DNA of 64,000 bases from Methylibium sp. Root1272 (GTDB lineage Bacteria; Pseudomonadota; Gammaproteobacteria; Burkholderiales; Burkholderiaceae_C). Within the stretch, counting starts at the first letter, position 1. Each line of letters begins with the position of its first letter. The translations under genes and the position numbers were made by a program. This document shows positions 48,224 to 58,719 of this stretch, piece by piece. Below the pieces are notes generated by a model, which saw only the letters and a list, made by a program, of their open reading frames with translations, made no database searches and was not told where the DNA came from. The stretch covers positions 6,890-70,889 of the forward strand of contig NZ_LMDY01000001.1 in NCBI RefSeq assembly GCF_001425905.1, in the 5' to 3' direction.

Positions 48224-51200
48224 AGCGGCACGACGAAGCAGGTGCTCGGCGCGAGATCGCGCCAGTCCAGCCGCTGGCCCGGGCGCAGCAGCTCGGCCTT
48301 CCCGGACACGCCGGCCGCGGCAGTGAGTTCGAGCACCGTGAGCGCCTGGGACCTGATCAGGATGAAGCGCATCGTGCGCCCCTCGCGACGCAGCGTCAGC
48401 TCCGCCTTCGCCCAGTCGGAAGGCAGGCAGGGCGCAAAGCTCAAGGTGTGTGCTTCCTGCTGCAGGCCGAACATCGACTCGATGGCGGCGCGGTGCATCC
48501 ACGCTGCAGCCCCCGTGTACCAGCTCCAGCCCCCGCGTCCCACGTAGGGCGGCTGGCTGTAGACGTCGGCCGCCATCACATAGGGTTCGATGCCGTAGGC
48601 CGCGCCCCGCGTCGGGTGGATCGCGCGGTGTGCCGGACTGAGATATCGGAAGTAGCGGTAGGCGAGGTCGCCGCGCTCCGGGCCGAGCCGGGCCTGCGCC
48701 ATCAACGCCCAGATGCCGGCGTGCGAGTACTGCCCGCCGTTCTCGCGCACTCCCGGCGGATAGGCCTGGATGTAGCCGGCACTCGGCCGCGACTGCGCCA
48801 GCGGCGGGTCGAGCAGACGGATGAGCCCCGCGTCGGCATCGACCAGATGGGCCTCGGCGGCGGCCATGGCCTGGTGCTGCGTGTCGGGCGTCGCCGCGCC
48901 CGAGAGCACCGCCCAGGCCTGCGCGATCAGGTCGATGCGGGCTTCGGTGTTGTCGCTCGATCCGAGCGGCTGCCCGTCGTCGAAGAAGGCGCGCTTGAAC
49001 CATCGCCCGTCCCACGCCGCCCCGTGGAGGGCCTGCGTCCAGTCCTGCGCCGCGCGCTCCCAGCGCAGCGCCCGCTCGTCGTCGCCGCGCTGCCGCGCCA
49101 GCGGCGCAAAGTCGGCGACGATCCGGCACAGGAACCAGCCCAGCCACACCGATTCGCCCCGGCCCTCGTGCCCGACCCGGTTCATGCCGTCGTTCCAGTC
49201 GCCGCTGCCCATCAGCGGCAGGCCGTGCACGCCCACGCGCAGGCTGCGGTCGATCGTCAGCGCGGCGTGCTCGTAGACCGACGCCTGGTGTTCGCTGACC
49301 TCGGGGGCGTAGTAGGCATCCTCGGCGCCGTCCGGAATGGCCATGCCCTGGAGAAATGGCACGCGCTCGTCGAGCAAGGCCGCGTCGCCGGTGGCGCGCA
49401 GGTAGTGGGAGCAGGCATGCGGCAACCACAGCAGGTCGTCCGAGAAATGCGTTCGCACGCCCGCCCCGCCGGGCGCGTGCCACCAGTGCTGAACGTCGCC
49501 TTCCACGAACTGCCGTGACGCGCACAGAAGGATCTGCGCCCGCAGCACGCCGGGTGCGGCCCAGCTCAGCGCCATCGCATCCTGCAACTGGTCGCGAAAG
49601 CCCGTGGCGCCGCCGGCCTGATAGAAACCTGCCTTCGCCCACAAGCGACAGGACACCGCCTGGTAGAGGAGCCAGCGGTTGACCAGGGCGTCGAACAAGG
49701 GATCAGGGGTCTCGACGTGGGTGGAACCCAGCAGGCCGTCCCAGCCGGCGCGCACCTCGTCCAGCCGCTGCGTGGCGGGGAGGGCGGCGGCCAGCGCGGC
49801 GAGCTGGCGCGCGGCGGCAGGCGTCTCGGCATAGCCCAGCAGGAACACCCGCTCCAGGGCATCGCCGGCCTCCAGCGTCAGCTGCGTCGACAGGGCGGCG
49901 CAGGGGTCGAGCCCGGTGCCGGCGCGCTGGCCGAAATGGTCGGGCAGCACCAGTTGCCCACGGGCGTCGAAGCACTCGCGCCGATCGCAGGTCCAGTCCT
50001 CGGGTTCGTCGGCGGCACCGGCCAGGCCCAGGAAGGCCGTGCCGCCACCGAAGCCGACCGACGATTCGGCCTGGGTGCACAGCAGCGCGGTGAGCTTGCT
50101 GCCGGCCGGCAGGCGCTGGCGGTACAGCGCCGTGTTCGTCGTGCCGCGGTCCGCGCGCTGGGCGCCCATCATCCACTCGGCGATGCCGATCACGCGCAGC
50201 CGCAGGGGCCTGGCGCTGCGGTTGACGAGCCTCAGGCTCACCTGCTTGACCGCCGTGTGCGCGTCGACGCACCAGGTGGCCGTCACATCCACGTCGCCGT
50301 GTCGGTGGCTGACGACGCTGTAGCCCTGGCCGTGCGAGACGCGGTAGGTCTGGCGCGGGTCGCCCCAGGCCGAGGGCGTGGCGCTCCAGGTTTCCAGCGT
50401 CTTCGCATCCTGCAGCAGGAACCACTCCGACGGTGGGTCCGTGACCGGATCGTTGGACCACGCGGTCAGCTGCATCGACCGGCTGTTGCCGGCCCAGGTG
50501 TAGCCGCCGCCCGCTTCCGACAGGTGGGCGCCGAAGGCCGGGTTGGCGAGTACGTTGATCCACGGGCGCAGCGGACGGAGCCGGGCGTTCACGTCGAACC
50601 GGAACTCGCCGGACGTCGCGTCGAACCGGCCGGTCGGTGCCGGCGCGACGGCATCCTCCGCCGCCGCCGTGATCACCGGGACCGTCGACAGGGCCTGCCG
50701 CTCGTCGCAAGCGGCTTCGTGCAGCGCGGCCCAGGCCTGCACATGGTGCGTCAGCGGGCGGCCGTCGGCATGGAAGCGCACCCGGGCCACGGTCTGCAGT
50801 GTGCTGAGCTCGTCACGCGAGAGTTCGTCGGACCGCAGCAGATGAAAGCCGGTGATCCGGCCGCCGGTCGGTGGCGTTTCCGCCTGGCTGTCCGCCGCAT
50901 GGCGCTCGCGCAGCCCTGCGATCTCGCGGTGCAGCGACATCTGGTAGGAAGCGGGCTCGGCATTCACCACCACCAGGTCACAGGCCATGCCGCCCCACGA
51001 CCACAGGCGCAGCGCTTGGGCCAGCGAGCGCAGCAGGCCCAGCCCCTGCGGCACGTCGACGGCGACCAGGACCAACGGCCGGTCACCCGAGATGCCGAAG
51101 CGCCACAGCAGCCGCCGGTCGCAGGCGGCCAGTGCGGCGTCATCGGGCAGCGTCACCGCGGCGTGCGGGCGCGTGAGGCTCAGTGCCAGGGCGGTGGTCA

Positions 51201-54200
51201 CCATCTGCACGGCCGCGAAGTTCTCCGCACTGATGCCCAGCGTATGGAGGCGGATGCCGGTGAGCGTGGCCGACATGAGTGAAGCGCGCTGCACGTGGCT
51301 GTGCTGCTGGTACTTGTCGATCACTGCGTCGAGCGTGCGGCGGTGGTCGGCGATCGCCGTCGCGAAGGTCATCTTCGCCTTCGCGTGAGGGCCGATGCGC
51401 AGCCGCACCGCCAGGCCGCACATCGGATCGAGACCGGTGTCGAGCCGCACGGGCCCCTCGGTCGAAGCCGCCGGCGCCGGAGCGAGCCGGGCCAGCGGCC
51501 GGCTCACGTCGCGGTTGCGGCCCAGCCAGCGTTGCCGGTCGGTCTGGAAGCTCACCGACAGGTCCTGGGCGTCGATCTCCGTCAGGAAGTGCGCGGCCTG
51601 CGGCGCCGGATCGTGCGCGAGCCGCGGGGTGCGCGCGAACACCAGCGCCCGCTGCTCGGCGAGCCACTCGGCGCGCACGAAGAGGTTGCTGAACGCGGGG
51701 TGGGCTTCGTCGGCGCGGGCATCGCACAGCGTCACGTCGAAGGCCGACATCAGCTCGATGTCGATCGGCCGGTCGCTCAGGTTGCGCAGCTCGATGCGGC
51801 GGAACTCCACGTCGTCTTCCGGGCTGACCCAGACGGTCGCGTGGGCCTGGAGTGCGGGCCAGGCCGCATCGAAGCACACGCGGTCGGCGTGGAAGATGCT
51901 CTTGTAGTGGGCCGCCGGGTCGGGTGCGGGATGCTGGGTGATCGACACCGGCTGCGGCTGCCGATCCCAGCGCAGGTAGAAGAAGCTGCCGAAGGCGTCG
52001 CGCAGCGCATCGTCGCGCCAGCGCGTGATGCCGGTCTGCTGCCACCGGCTCCAGCCGGCGCCGTTGGCGCGCAGTGCAACGCTGTAGCGGCCGTTCGACA
52101 GCAGGTGCGTGGGCTCCAGGGCGGTCGAGCCCGGCAGCACCTCGCGCAGCAGGCCGGGCGCGCGCTTGCGCAGCGCCTGCGGCGGCGCGCCCGACGGCGG
52201 CGTGTAGAGCACCGAGACCTCGCGCGGGGCCCGCTCGTGCAGGATCGAGGCCACGGCCTCGATGTGCGCATTGGCCATGCCCCAGCGTTGAGCCGGACCG
52301 CCGAGCAGTACGTTGGCGAGCGCCACGATGCTCATGCCCTGGTGGTGAGCCATGAACGTGCTGACCGGGGTGAACACCTCGGCGGTCGCCAGGCGGGCCG
52401 GCGAGAAATCCAGCGCTTCGATGAAGCCGTAGCGGGCGCGCGCGCCCAGCGCCTCGAGCGCCGCGAAGTTGAGCGCCGCACGGTGCGGCTCCACCAGCGC
52501 GGCCAGCGCCGTCGCGTAGGGTGCGACCACCAACTCGTCGGGCGGCGTGCGGCGCAACGCCAGCCGCGGCACGCCCTGCGGCGCGTACTGGTACGCCAGC
52601 GTGTGGTCGCTGCCTGCGTGGGCCGACTCGGAGACGCCCCAGGGCACGTCCTGCTGCTCGGCGAAGGCCATCTGCTCGCGCAGCGCCGCATGGCAGGCGT
52701 CGCGCAGGACGCTGCCGGGCGGCTCGTCGAGCACCAGACTGGGCATCAGGTACTCGAACATCGAGCCGGACCAGGAGCGCAGCCCGGCGTGGGCCCCGAC
52801 CGCATAGAAGGGCCGGCCCAACGAGGCCCAGTGCGCCACGGGCACGTCGCCCTTCGCGATGGCGAGCAGGCTGGTCAGGCGCGACTCCGAGGCCAGCAGA
52901 TCGTAGAGGCCCGAGTCGAGCTGCTGCTCGGCGACCCGGTAGCCGATGTGGAACAGGTGCCGCTTGCGGTGGTACAGGAAGCCGAAGTCGGCCTGCCAGG
53001 CGAGCTCATCGCAGCGCTGCGACAAGGCTTGCAGACGAAGCCGGGCGTCGGCCGTGCCGGCCTCGGCGTCGAGTGCTGCGGAACGCAGCGTCGTGCGGTG
53101 ATCGACCAGCAGCCATTTCAGCTCGTCGCGCTGCGCCGCCGACAACCCGGACCGCTGCGCCAGCAAGGGCGCGAGCCGTTGCCGGGAGGCCAGCAGCGCG
53201 CGGCGCGAAGCGCCCGGGTCGTGCGGGCTGCGCGACAGTTCCCGGCAGGCCTGCGCGACCGCGAGCAGATGGCCGCTGAGGTTGCCGCTGTCCACGGTGG
53301 ACACGTACATGGGCAGCAGCAGCGCGCACGACTGGGTGTCGTACCAGTTGAGGAAGTGGCCGCGGTGACGCTCCAGCACCTGCAGCGTGGCGAGCGTCGC
53401 CTCCATTCGCGACAGCAGTTCCTGGGTGCCGATCCAGCCGAACTGGCGAGCGCAGGCCACGCTCAGCAGGTACAGGCCGATGTTGGAGGGCGAGGTGCGG
53501 TGCGCCACCATGTCGTGCGGCGCGGTCTGCAGGTTGTCGGGCGGCAGGTGATGGTCGGCCGGGCCCACGCAGCGCTCGAAGAGGCGCCAGGTGTCGCGGG
53601 CGATGCCTTCCAGGTAGGCGCGCTCCGGTGCCGGCAGTTCGGCGCTGCGATCGGCCGGGCGCGGACGGCTGACCCACCAGCTCCACGCCGGCGAGGCGGC
53701 CCACAGCAAGCACAGCGTCAACGACAGCAACGCAAAGGGCGTTTCCAACGTCCACAGCGCCGCGAGCAGCAACAGCGCGACGACCGGGGTGCGCCAGTGC
53801 TGGCGAGCGACGGCAGCGAATGCGGTCTTGGCCTGCGCCTGCGCCGAGGCCGCGGTGGTCCATTGCAGCAGGTGGCGCCGGCTGATGCCCATGCGCCAGA
53901 GCGCGCGCACGATCGCATCCACGGCCATCAGGGTCTGCTGCAGCAACTGGGTCAGGTGCCACAGGCCGCCCCACAGGGCCCGCGCCAGCTCGGTCGAGGC
54001 CTGACGGTAGAAATGGCGCACCGCCAGATCGTGTCGCCGTGACGAAAAGCCCGCCGCCACGCCCATCAGCGGCCCGGCTGAGAACGCCGCGAGCACCAGC
54101 GTCAACGCCGCCCACGGCGACACGGTGGCGCCCGTCAGCGCGAGCAGCAGCAGGGCCAGCGACGCCGGGGCCACGAGGGATCTGCGCAGGTTGTCGAACA

Positions 54201-56676
54201 TCTTCCAGCGGTTCACCGCGCGCAGCGGATAGCGCCCCGGGCTCAGCACGAACGACAGCAGGAAGGGCAGCAGCTGCCAGTCGCCGCGCGTCCAGCGGTG
54301 CACGCGGGAGGCCGCGACATCGGCGTGGAAGGGCGCGTCCTCGATCACGGTGATGTCGGTCACCGCGGCGCAGCGCGCCATCGAGCCTTCGAGCAGGTCG
54401 TGGCTCAGCACCTGGTTCTCGGGCAGGCGGCCGGACAGCACCGCATGCATGGCGCCCACGTTCAGCAGCCCCTTGCCGGTGAACGTGCCTTCGCCGAACA
54501 CGTCCTGGTAGAGCTCGGAGGTGGCGGCGCTGTACGGGTCGATGCCGCATTGGCCGGCGAACAGCCAATGGAACAGTGTGAAGTCGCGACGCGCCGGCAA
54601 CGGCGTGACGACGCGCGGCTGCAGGATGCCGTAGCCGCTCACCACGCTGCGGCCATCGGCAGCGAGCCTCGGCAGGTTGTGAGGATGGGCTGCCACGCCC
54701 ACCAGCTCGCGCAGCCGGCCGGGCGGCAGCTCCGTGTCGCTGTCGAGCGTCACGATGTATTGCGTGCCGCCCGCGATGCGCGATTCCTCGCCCAGTGCCA
54801 GGAAGCTCGCCGCGGGGTCACCGTGGAGGGCGGCGATCAGCAGTTCCAGCTTGCCGCGCTTGCGCTCCCAGCCCACCCAGCGCTGCTCCGACTCGCTGTA
54901 GCGGCGCTCGCGATGCAGCAGGAGAAAGCGCGGCGGTTCGTCGCCTTCTTCGGCGGTGCGCGGGTACAGCGCGTTGAGTTCGCGGATCTGGTCGCGGGCG
55001 CCAACCAGCAAGGCCTCGTCGGTCGCCTGACGTGCCGTGTCGGCATCCGCCCAGTCGGTCAGCAGCGCGTACTGTGCGTGACGCTCGGGGTTGGCCAGGT
55101 GGTGCAGTTGCAGGCGGTGCACCAGCGCGCGTGTGGCGGCTGCGTCGGTGAGCAAGGATGGAATCACCAGCATCACGCGGTGCTCGGGCGGTATGCCGTC
55201 GGCGAGGGCCAGCCGCGGCAGGTGCTCGGGGCGCTTCGACTCGCTGATCAGCCGGTTGATCACCGCGACGACCGCCTCGGACGCCGGCAGCGTCATCAGC
55301 GCCATGCCGATCCATGCCAGCCAGACGGGCGCCTCCAGGCGCGCGGCATCCGCCGCACCGAACTGCAGCATCCAGGCCACCAGCGCGACGCTGCCGAGCA
55401 GCACGGCGGCCACGTAGGCCGGCAGGGCCATGCGGCGGACCGTGTGACGCCAGGGGAAGGAGGCGGCCGCAGCGGCACGCCCCTGCAGGCCCAGTGCGGC
55501 GACCAACGCGGACCGTCCCGGACCGTTCAGCCAGTGACTGGCCACGACGGTGGCGCCCCCCGCGCCTTCGGGAGCCTGCATCGAGCGGAGCAGGGCAGTG
55601 GCCACGACGAGCTCGCTGCGTCCGCTACGGCGGGCCAGCGACTCGATGCCGTGCAAGGTCTGGTCGCGGGTGTCGGTGTGCTCGGCCTCGAACACCGGCG
55701 AGGCGAGCATCAGCCGCATCAGCGTGCTGCTGCGGGCAATGATGTCGGGCCAGTGCGCATCGCCGATGGCACGCAGCGACTTGAGCGCGTTGCTGACGCT
55801 CAGGTTGTCGGCGGCCTGGCTGGCCGCCTGCTGGATCTGCATCGCTGCGGCATCGGGGAGGGCGCGCTCCAGCCATTCGTGCACGCCGACCGAATGGAGG
55901 GCGTTCGCGGTGGTCCGGCGATCCTGGAGGCGCTGGGCGATCTGCGCCAGGAAGACCCGGCCGACCCCGCGCCGGTCCAGCAGATCGAGCACCTGTTGCA
56001 GCGCGTGCAGCGCAAGGGTCTCGATGCGATCGCAACACAGGTTGGCCACGGCTCGCGCGGCCTTGTTGGTGGCCACGCGCTCGGCCAGGCGGCGCAGGTT
56101 CTCGACGAGCACCACGCGCAAGGTGGTGGGCAGCGCCCACATCTCGTTCAGGTTCAGTTCGCGCGTTTCCTGGTAGGCGACAAGAAACTGCTCCAGCAGT
56201 TCCTCGTCGAAGGCCCCGTCCGTATGGGCCACGAAGGCCCAGGCCACGCCGTAGACGCGCGGCAGGCCGGCCAGCGGCTCGTCGAGCAGCACGGGCAGCG
56301 TGCGGAAGTAGCTGCGCGGCAGGCCCTCGCGAATCTCCTTGAGCTGCGCCTCGATCAGGTGAAAGTTGTCGAGCAGCCATTCGGCGGCCGGGCTGATGTC
56401 GTAGCCCGTGGCCGCCTGCTCGCCGATGTAGCGGTGGGCGTCGCGCAGCATCTGGATGTTGCTGTGCAGGCGCGGGACGAAGGTGGCCGCGCGCGAGCCC
56501 GACCTCGCCGCGCGGTGCGTCTCGCCCAGGCTGCGGCCGTGCTGCGCAAAGCGCTGCAGACCGAAGATCTCGGCACGGATCGGAGGCTCGACCGGGCCGC
56601 CGGCGGCGTCGAGGATGTCACACAGCGCCTGGGGCGCTTCCGGGATCAGTCTCTTGAGAGGCGAGGGGCGCGCCAT
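48211..56676 (-). CDS. ndvB: cyclic beta-1,2-glucan synthase
   Basis: An exceptionally long protein of 2821 residues, the size of NdvB/ChvB. About 1-400 is an N-terminal cytoplasmic part; membrane segments lie near 412-480, 829-880 and 960-1005. Between them is the GT84 glycosyltransferase domain with YIVTLDSDTELPPGRL near 640 and the RWTRGDW motif near 790. A glucoamylase-like (GH144-type) region follows around 1050-1500, and the C-terminal GH94 phosphorylase-like domain has PLMGSGDWNDGMN near 2490. These enzymes polymerise, cyclise and trim osmoregulated periplasmic glucans, which matter in osmotic adaptation and host contact. The ndvA exporter gene is not present nearby. Confidence 0.93.
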   Translation of the reverse strand: MARPSPLKRLIPEAPQALCDILDAAGGPVEPPIRAEIFGLQRFAQHGRSLGETHRAARSGSRAATFVPRLHSNIQMLRDAHRYIGEQAATGYDISPAAEWLLDNFHLIEAQLKEIREGLPRSYFRTLPVLLDEPLAGLPRVYGVAWAFVAHTDGAFDEELLEQFLVAYQETRELNLNEMWALPTTLRVVLVENLRRLAERVATNKAARAVANLCCDRIETLALHALQQVLDLLDRRGVGRVFLAQIAQRLQDRRTTANALHSVGVHEWLERALPDAAAMQIQQAASQAADNLSVSNALKSLRAIGDAHWPDIIARSSTLMRLMLASPVFEAEHTDTRDQTLHGIESLARRSGRSELVVATALLRSMQAPEGAGGATVVASHWLNGPGRSALVAALGLQGRAAAAASFPWRHTVRRMALPAYVAAVLLGSVALVAWMLQFGAADAARLEAPVWLAWIGMALMTLPASEAVVAVINRLISESKRPEHLPRLALADGIPPEHRVMLVIPSLLTDAAATRALVHRLQLHHLANPERHAQYALLTDWADADTARQATDEALLVGARDQIRELNALYPRTAEEGDEPPRFLLLHRERRYSESEQRWVGWERKRGKLELLIAALHGDPAASFLALGEESRIAGGTQYIVTLDSDTELPPGRLRELVGVAAHPHNLPRLAADGRSVVSGYGILQPRVVTPLPARRDFTLFHWLFAGQCGIDPYSAATSELYQDVFGEGTFTGKGLLNVGAMHAVLSGRLPENQVLSHDLLEGSMARCAAVTDITVIEDAPFHADVAASRVHRWTRGDWQLLPFLLSFVLSPGRYPLRAVNRWKMFDNLRRSLVAPASLALLLLALTGATVSPWAALTLVLAAFSAGPLMGVAAGFSSRRHDLAVRHFYRQASTELARALWGGLWHLTQLLQQTLMAVDAIVRALWRMGISRRHLLQWTTAASAQAQAKTAFAAVARQHWRTPVVALLLLAALWTLETPFALLSLTLCLLWAASPAWSWWVSRPRPADRSAELPAPERAYLEGIARDTWRLFERCVGPADHHLPPDNLQTAPHDMVAHRTSPSNIGLYLLSVACARQFGWIGTQELLSRMEATLATLQVLERHRGHFLNWYDTQSCALLLPMYVSTVDSGNLSGHLLAVAQACRELSRSPHDPGASRRALLASRQRLAPLLAQRSGLSAAQRDELKWLLVDHRTTLRSAALDAEAGTADARLRLQALSQRCDELAWQADFGFLYHRKRHLFHIGYRVAEQQLDSGLYDLLASESRLTSLLAIAKGDVPVAHWASLGRPFYAVGAHAGLRSWSGSMFEYLMPSLVLDEPPGSVLRDACHAALREQMAFAEQQDVPWGVSESAHAGSDHTLAYQYAPQGVPRLALRRTPPDELVVAPYATALAALVEPHRAALNFAALEALGARARYGFIEALDFSPARLATAEVFTPVSTFMAHHQGMSIVALANVLLGGPAQRWGMANAHIEAVASILHERAPREVSVLYTPPSGAPPQALRKRAPGLLREVLPGSTALEPTHLLSNGRYSVALRANGAGWSRWQQTGITRWRDDALRDAFGSFFYLRWDRQPQPVSITQHPAPDPAAHYKSIFHADRVCFDAAWPALQAHATVWVSPEDDVEFRRIELRNLSDRPIDIELMSAFDVTLCDARADEAHPAFSNLFVRAEWLAEQRALVFARTPRLAHDPAPQAAHFLTEIDAQDLSVSFQTDRQRWLGRNRDVSRPLARLAPAPAASTEGPVRLDTGLDPMCGLAVRLRIGPHAKAKMTFATAIADHRRTLDAVIDKYQQHSHVQRASLMSATLTGIRLHTLGISAENFAAVQMVTTALALSLTRPHAAVTLPDDAALAACDRRLLWRFGISGDRPLVLVAVDVPQGLGLLRSLAQALRLWSWGGMACDLVVVNAEPASYQMSLHREIAGLRERHAADSQAETPPTGGRITGFHLLRSDELSRDELSTLQTVARVRFHADGRPLTHHVQAWAALHEAACDERQALSTVPVITAAAEDAVAPAPTGRFDATSGEFRFDVNARLRPLRPWINVLANPAFGAHLSEAGGGYTWAGNSRSMQLTAWSNDPVTDPPSEWFLLQDAKTLETWSATPSAWGDPRQTYRVSHGQGYSVVSHRHGDVDVTATWCVDAHTAVKQVSLRLVNRSARPLRLRVIGIAEWMMGAQRADRGTTNTALYRQRLPAGSKLTALLCTQAESSVGFGGGTAFLGLAGAADEPEDWTCDRRECFDARGQLVLPDHFGQRAGTGLDPCAALSTQLTLEAGDALERVFLLGYAETPAAARQLAALAAALPATQRLDEVRAGWDGLLGSTHVETPDPLFDALVNRWLLYQAVSCRLWAKAGFYQAGGATGFRDQLQDAMALSWAAPGVLRAQILLCASRQFVEGDVQHWWHAPGGAGVRTHFSDDLLWLPHACSHYLRATGDAALLDERVPFLQGMAIPDGAEDAYYAPEVSEHQASVYEHAALTIDRSLRVGVHGLPLMGSGDWNDGMNRVGHEGRGESVWLGWFLCRIVADFAPLARQRGDDERALRWERAAQDWTQALHGAAWDGRWFKRAFFDDGQPLGSSDNTEARIDLIAQAWAVLSGAATPDTQHQAMAAAEAHLVDADAGLIRLLDPPLAQSRPSAGYIQAYPPGVRENGGQYSHAGIWALMAQARLGPERGDLAYRYFRYLSPAHRAIHPTRGAAYGIEPYVMAADVYSQPPYVGRGGWSWYTGAAAWMHRAAIESMFGLQQEAHTLSFAPCLPSDWAKAELTLRREGRTMRFILIRSQALTVLELTAAAGVSGKAELLRPGQRLDWRDLAPSTCFVVPLQES

Positions 56677-56680
56677 GCGC

Positions 56681-56923
56681 CTACAGCAACAGCAGACCGG
56701 CGGCGATCAGCAGCGCGAACGCCGCGAGCGTCGTGACGAAGCGAGCCGAGAGGAAGCCATTGATCGTCTCCGCGACGCTTTGTACGAGAAACAAGCGGCC
56801 TCGCGAATCCTTGCAGACGTCGAGGTGCTCGGCCAGGACCGACAACTCCATGGGCGAAGTGTCTGCGGCCGTGCCGAACGAAGACGTGCTCCACGAGCGG
56901 CCTGCATTGACGGGAATATCCAT
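56681..56923 (-). CDS. small tail-anchored protein upstream of ndvB
   Basis: An 80-residue frame from ATG 56923, ending in a hydrophobic segment (VTTLAAFALLIAAGLLLL) after FLVQSVAETINGFLSAR. It ends 4 bases before the ndvB start, so the two may be translationally coupled. No family recognised. The 335 bases between it and the Crp-like gene (56924-57258) hold no convincing gene. Confidence 0.6.
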   Translation of the reverse strand: MDIPVNAGRSWSTSSFGTAADTSPMELSVLAEHLDVCKDSRGRLFLVQSVAETINGFLSARFVTTLAAFALLIAAGLLLL

Positions 56924-57258
56924 GAGTTGCTCCGCATGCACGGTCCGAGGACCGCGCACCAAGGTGAAGAAGGGCGAACAAAGGTCGTGGTGCTCGCCGG
57001 CCTTCGAGGGCGCAACAACGCGATCGATCCCAGCGTAGGTGGCCGGCCCTGCGTCGTCTGTCGGACGACGCGCCGAGGCGCGTAGGACCACGGTGCACCG
57101 AGACGAGACGCGCCATGGCGGGCTGCGCCGTCAGTCGGTGTGCCCTCGTCGCTGCAGCGCTAGGGCAAGAGAGGCCAGCGAGGGAGAACAGCAATCCTAG
57201 CGTCCGGGCCCACCGGCGTCTGTGCGCCAGCACACCCTCGCGAACTCGGCACCGGCGT

Positions 57259-57978
57259 TCAGCGTGCCGGTGTGGCCGGTAGCAGGCGGTCGTACTCGTT
57301 CTTCACCACCGCGTAGCACTCGCAGGCACGGTGCTCGAGCCCGGCACGATCCAGCACGGTGATGTGGCCGCGTCGGTAACGGATCAGTCCGGCCTTCTGC
57401 AGGTGGCCCGCTGCCTCGGTGACCCCTTCGCGCCGCACCCCCAGCATGCTGGCGATCAGTTCCTGGGTGATCACGAGTTCGTTCGAGCGCAGGCGGTCCA
57501 GGCTGAGCAGCAGCCAGCGGCACAGCTGCTGGTCCAGCGAATGATGCCGGTTGCACACCGCCGTCTGCGCCATCTGCGTGATGAGCGCCTGGGTGTAGCG
57601 CAGCAGCAGGTGCAGGACCGGGCCAGCGCGGTTGAACTCCTGCATCATCAGATCGGCCTGCAGCCGGAAGCCCTGGCCGGCACTCTGGACGACCGCGCGG
57701 CTCGGTGTCGATTCGCCCCCCATGAACAGCGAGATGCCGACGATGCCTTCGCGCCCTACCACTGCGATCTCCGCCGATGCGCCGTTTTCCAGCACATACA
57801 GCAGCGAGACGATCGATGTGGTGGGGAAGTACACGTGCTCGAGGGTCCTGCCGGATTCGTACAGGACCTGCCCGAGCGGCATGTCGATCGCTTCCATCTG
57901 CGGGAACCACCGCGCCCGCTCGGCCTCGGGCAAGGCCGTCAGCAACTGGTTCTCGGTGGGGACCGCGATCGGTGGCAT
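57259..57978 (-). CDS. Crp/Fnr-family transcriptional regulator
   Basis: A 239-residue regulator. The N-terminal cyclic-nucleotide-type barrel includes FPTTSIVSLLYVLENGASAE and VVGREGIVGISLFMGG, and the C-terminal winged helix has the recognition region VITQELIASMLGVRREGVTE. There is no N-terminal Cys cluster, so it is not an oxygen sensor of the Fnr type. The inner ATG at 57978 is preferred because GGGAG sits 6 bases upstream; an ATG 6 bases earlier is also in frame. Confidence 0.92.
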   Translation of the reverse strand: MPPIAVPTENQLLTALPEAERARWFPQMEAIDMPLGQVLYESGRTLEHVYFPTTSIVSLLYVLENGASAEIAVVGREGIVGISLFMGGESTPSRAVVQSAGQGFRLQADLMMQEFNRAGPVLHLLLRYTQALITQMAQTAVCNRHHSLDQQLCRWLLLSLDRLRSNELVITQELIASMLGVRREGVTEAAGHLQKAGLIRYRRGHITVLDRAGLEHRACECYAVVKNEYDRLLPATPAR

Positions 57979-58105
57979 GCGCATCTCCCATGCAGCCCGT
58001 CCTGCGAGGCCACCAGGGCGGTGATCGTCATGAGCGTCAGCGTGTGCGATCCAGTATAGGCGGGGGTCTTCGCGTCGACGTCGCTCTGAGCGCAGGGAAC
58101 CGCCG

Positions 58106-58552
58106 CTACCTCTTGATCGAGAGCTTGTGGACCCGCTCCGTGCCGGTCTTGTCGGACTTCGTCGCGTAGTAGTCCTCGCCCGACCGGACGATGTAGCGGC
58201 ACCACTCCTCCGTCTCGACCACCTTCCACTCGACCAGCACGCAGTAGCGGCCGTCGTCGGAGATGCTCCACTTGCCCGAGGCCGTGGACGCCACCGCGCC
58301 GCGGTCCCGGTTGTCCGAGGAGATGATGAAACTTCCCCCGCTGTCGTTCTTCCAGATGTGCGTGTTGCCCTTCGCCGAGATGCGGCTCATGTTGGCGCCG
58401 GGGAGCAACTGGACGAGTTCGTCCCGGGTCAGCGTCGTCCGTCCCGTCGCATCCAGATCACGCAGGACCTTGGCCTCCGCGGCTTGCCCGAAGACCGGCG
58501 CGCCGCAGACGAGGGGCGACAGGAAGACGACATAGCGAGCGAACTGGTGCAT
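58106..58552 (-). CDS. small secreted protein, DUF995-like
   Basis: A 148-residue protein with a signal peptide (MHQFARYVVFLSPLVCGAPVFGQ), followed by LTRDELVQLLPGANMSRIS and a beta-rich part with ASGKWSISDDGRYCVLVEW. DUF995 proteins share this L-x-G-x(n)-W-x(2)-D/E-x(n)-C pattern and have no known function. The ATG at 58552 is supported by the GGGAG upstream and the signal peptide. Confidence 0.7.
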   Translation of the reverse strand: MHQFARYVVFLSPLVCGAPVFGQAAEAKVLRDLDATGRTTLTRDELVQLLPGANMSRISAKGNTHIWKNDSGGSFIISSDNRDRGAVASTASGKWSISDDGRYCVLVEWKVVETEEWCRYIVRSGEDYYATKSDKTGTERVHKLSIKR

Positions 58553-58719
58553 GGGGACTCCCTGGGGGCCGGAGGTGCCGGTGGCCGAACGTGAGGCCAC
58601 GGGCCCGACGCTAGCCGTGCGGGCCGGCAAACGCAAGCGGCCGGCTGCGGGCGCCTTCCGTGCCCGGCGCGGCCCGGTTGGGCAATACTGCGGCACGCTC
58701 AAACAACCGACGCGACGCC

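Noticed and set aside
56924-57258. Possible gene between the small tail-anchored frame and the Crp-like gene
   Set aside because: Open frames there are antisense mirrors or lack a plausible start and family; nothing supported.
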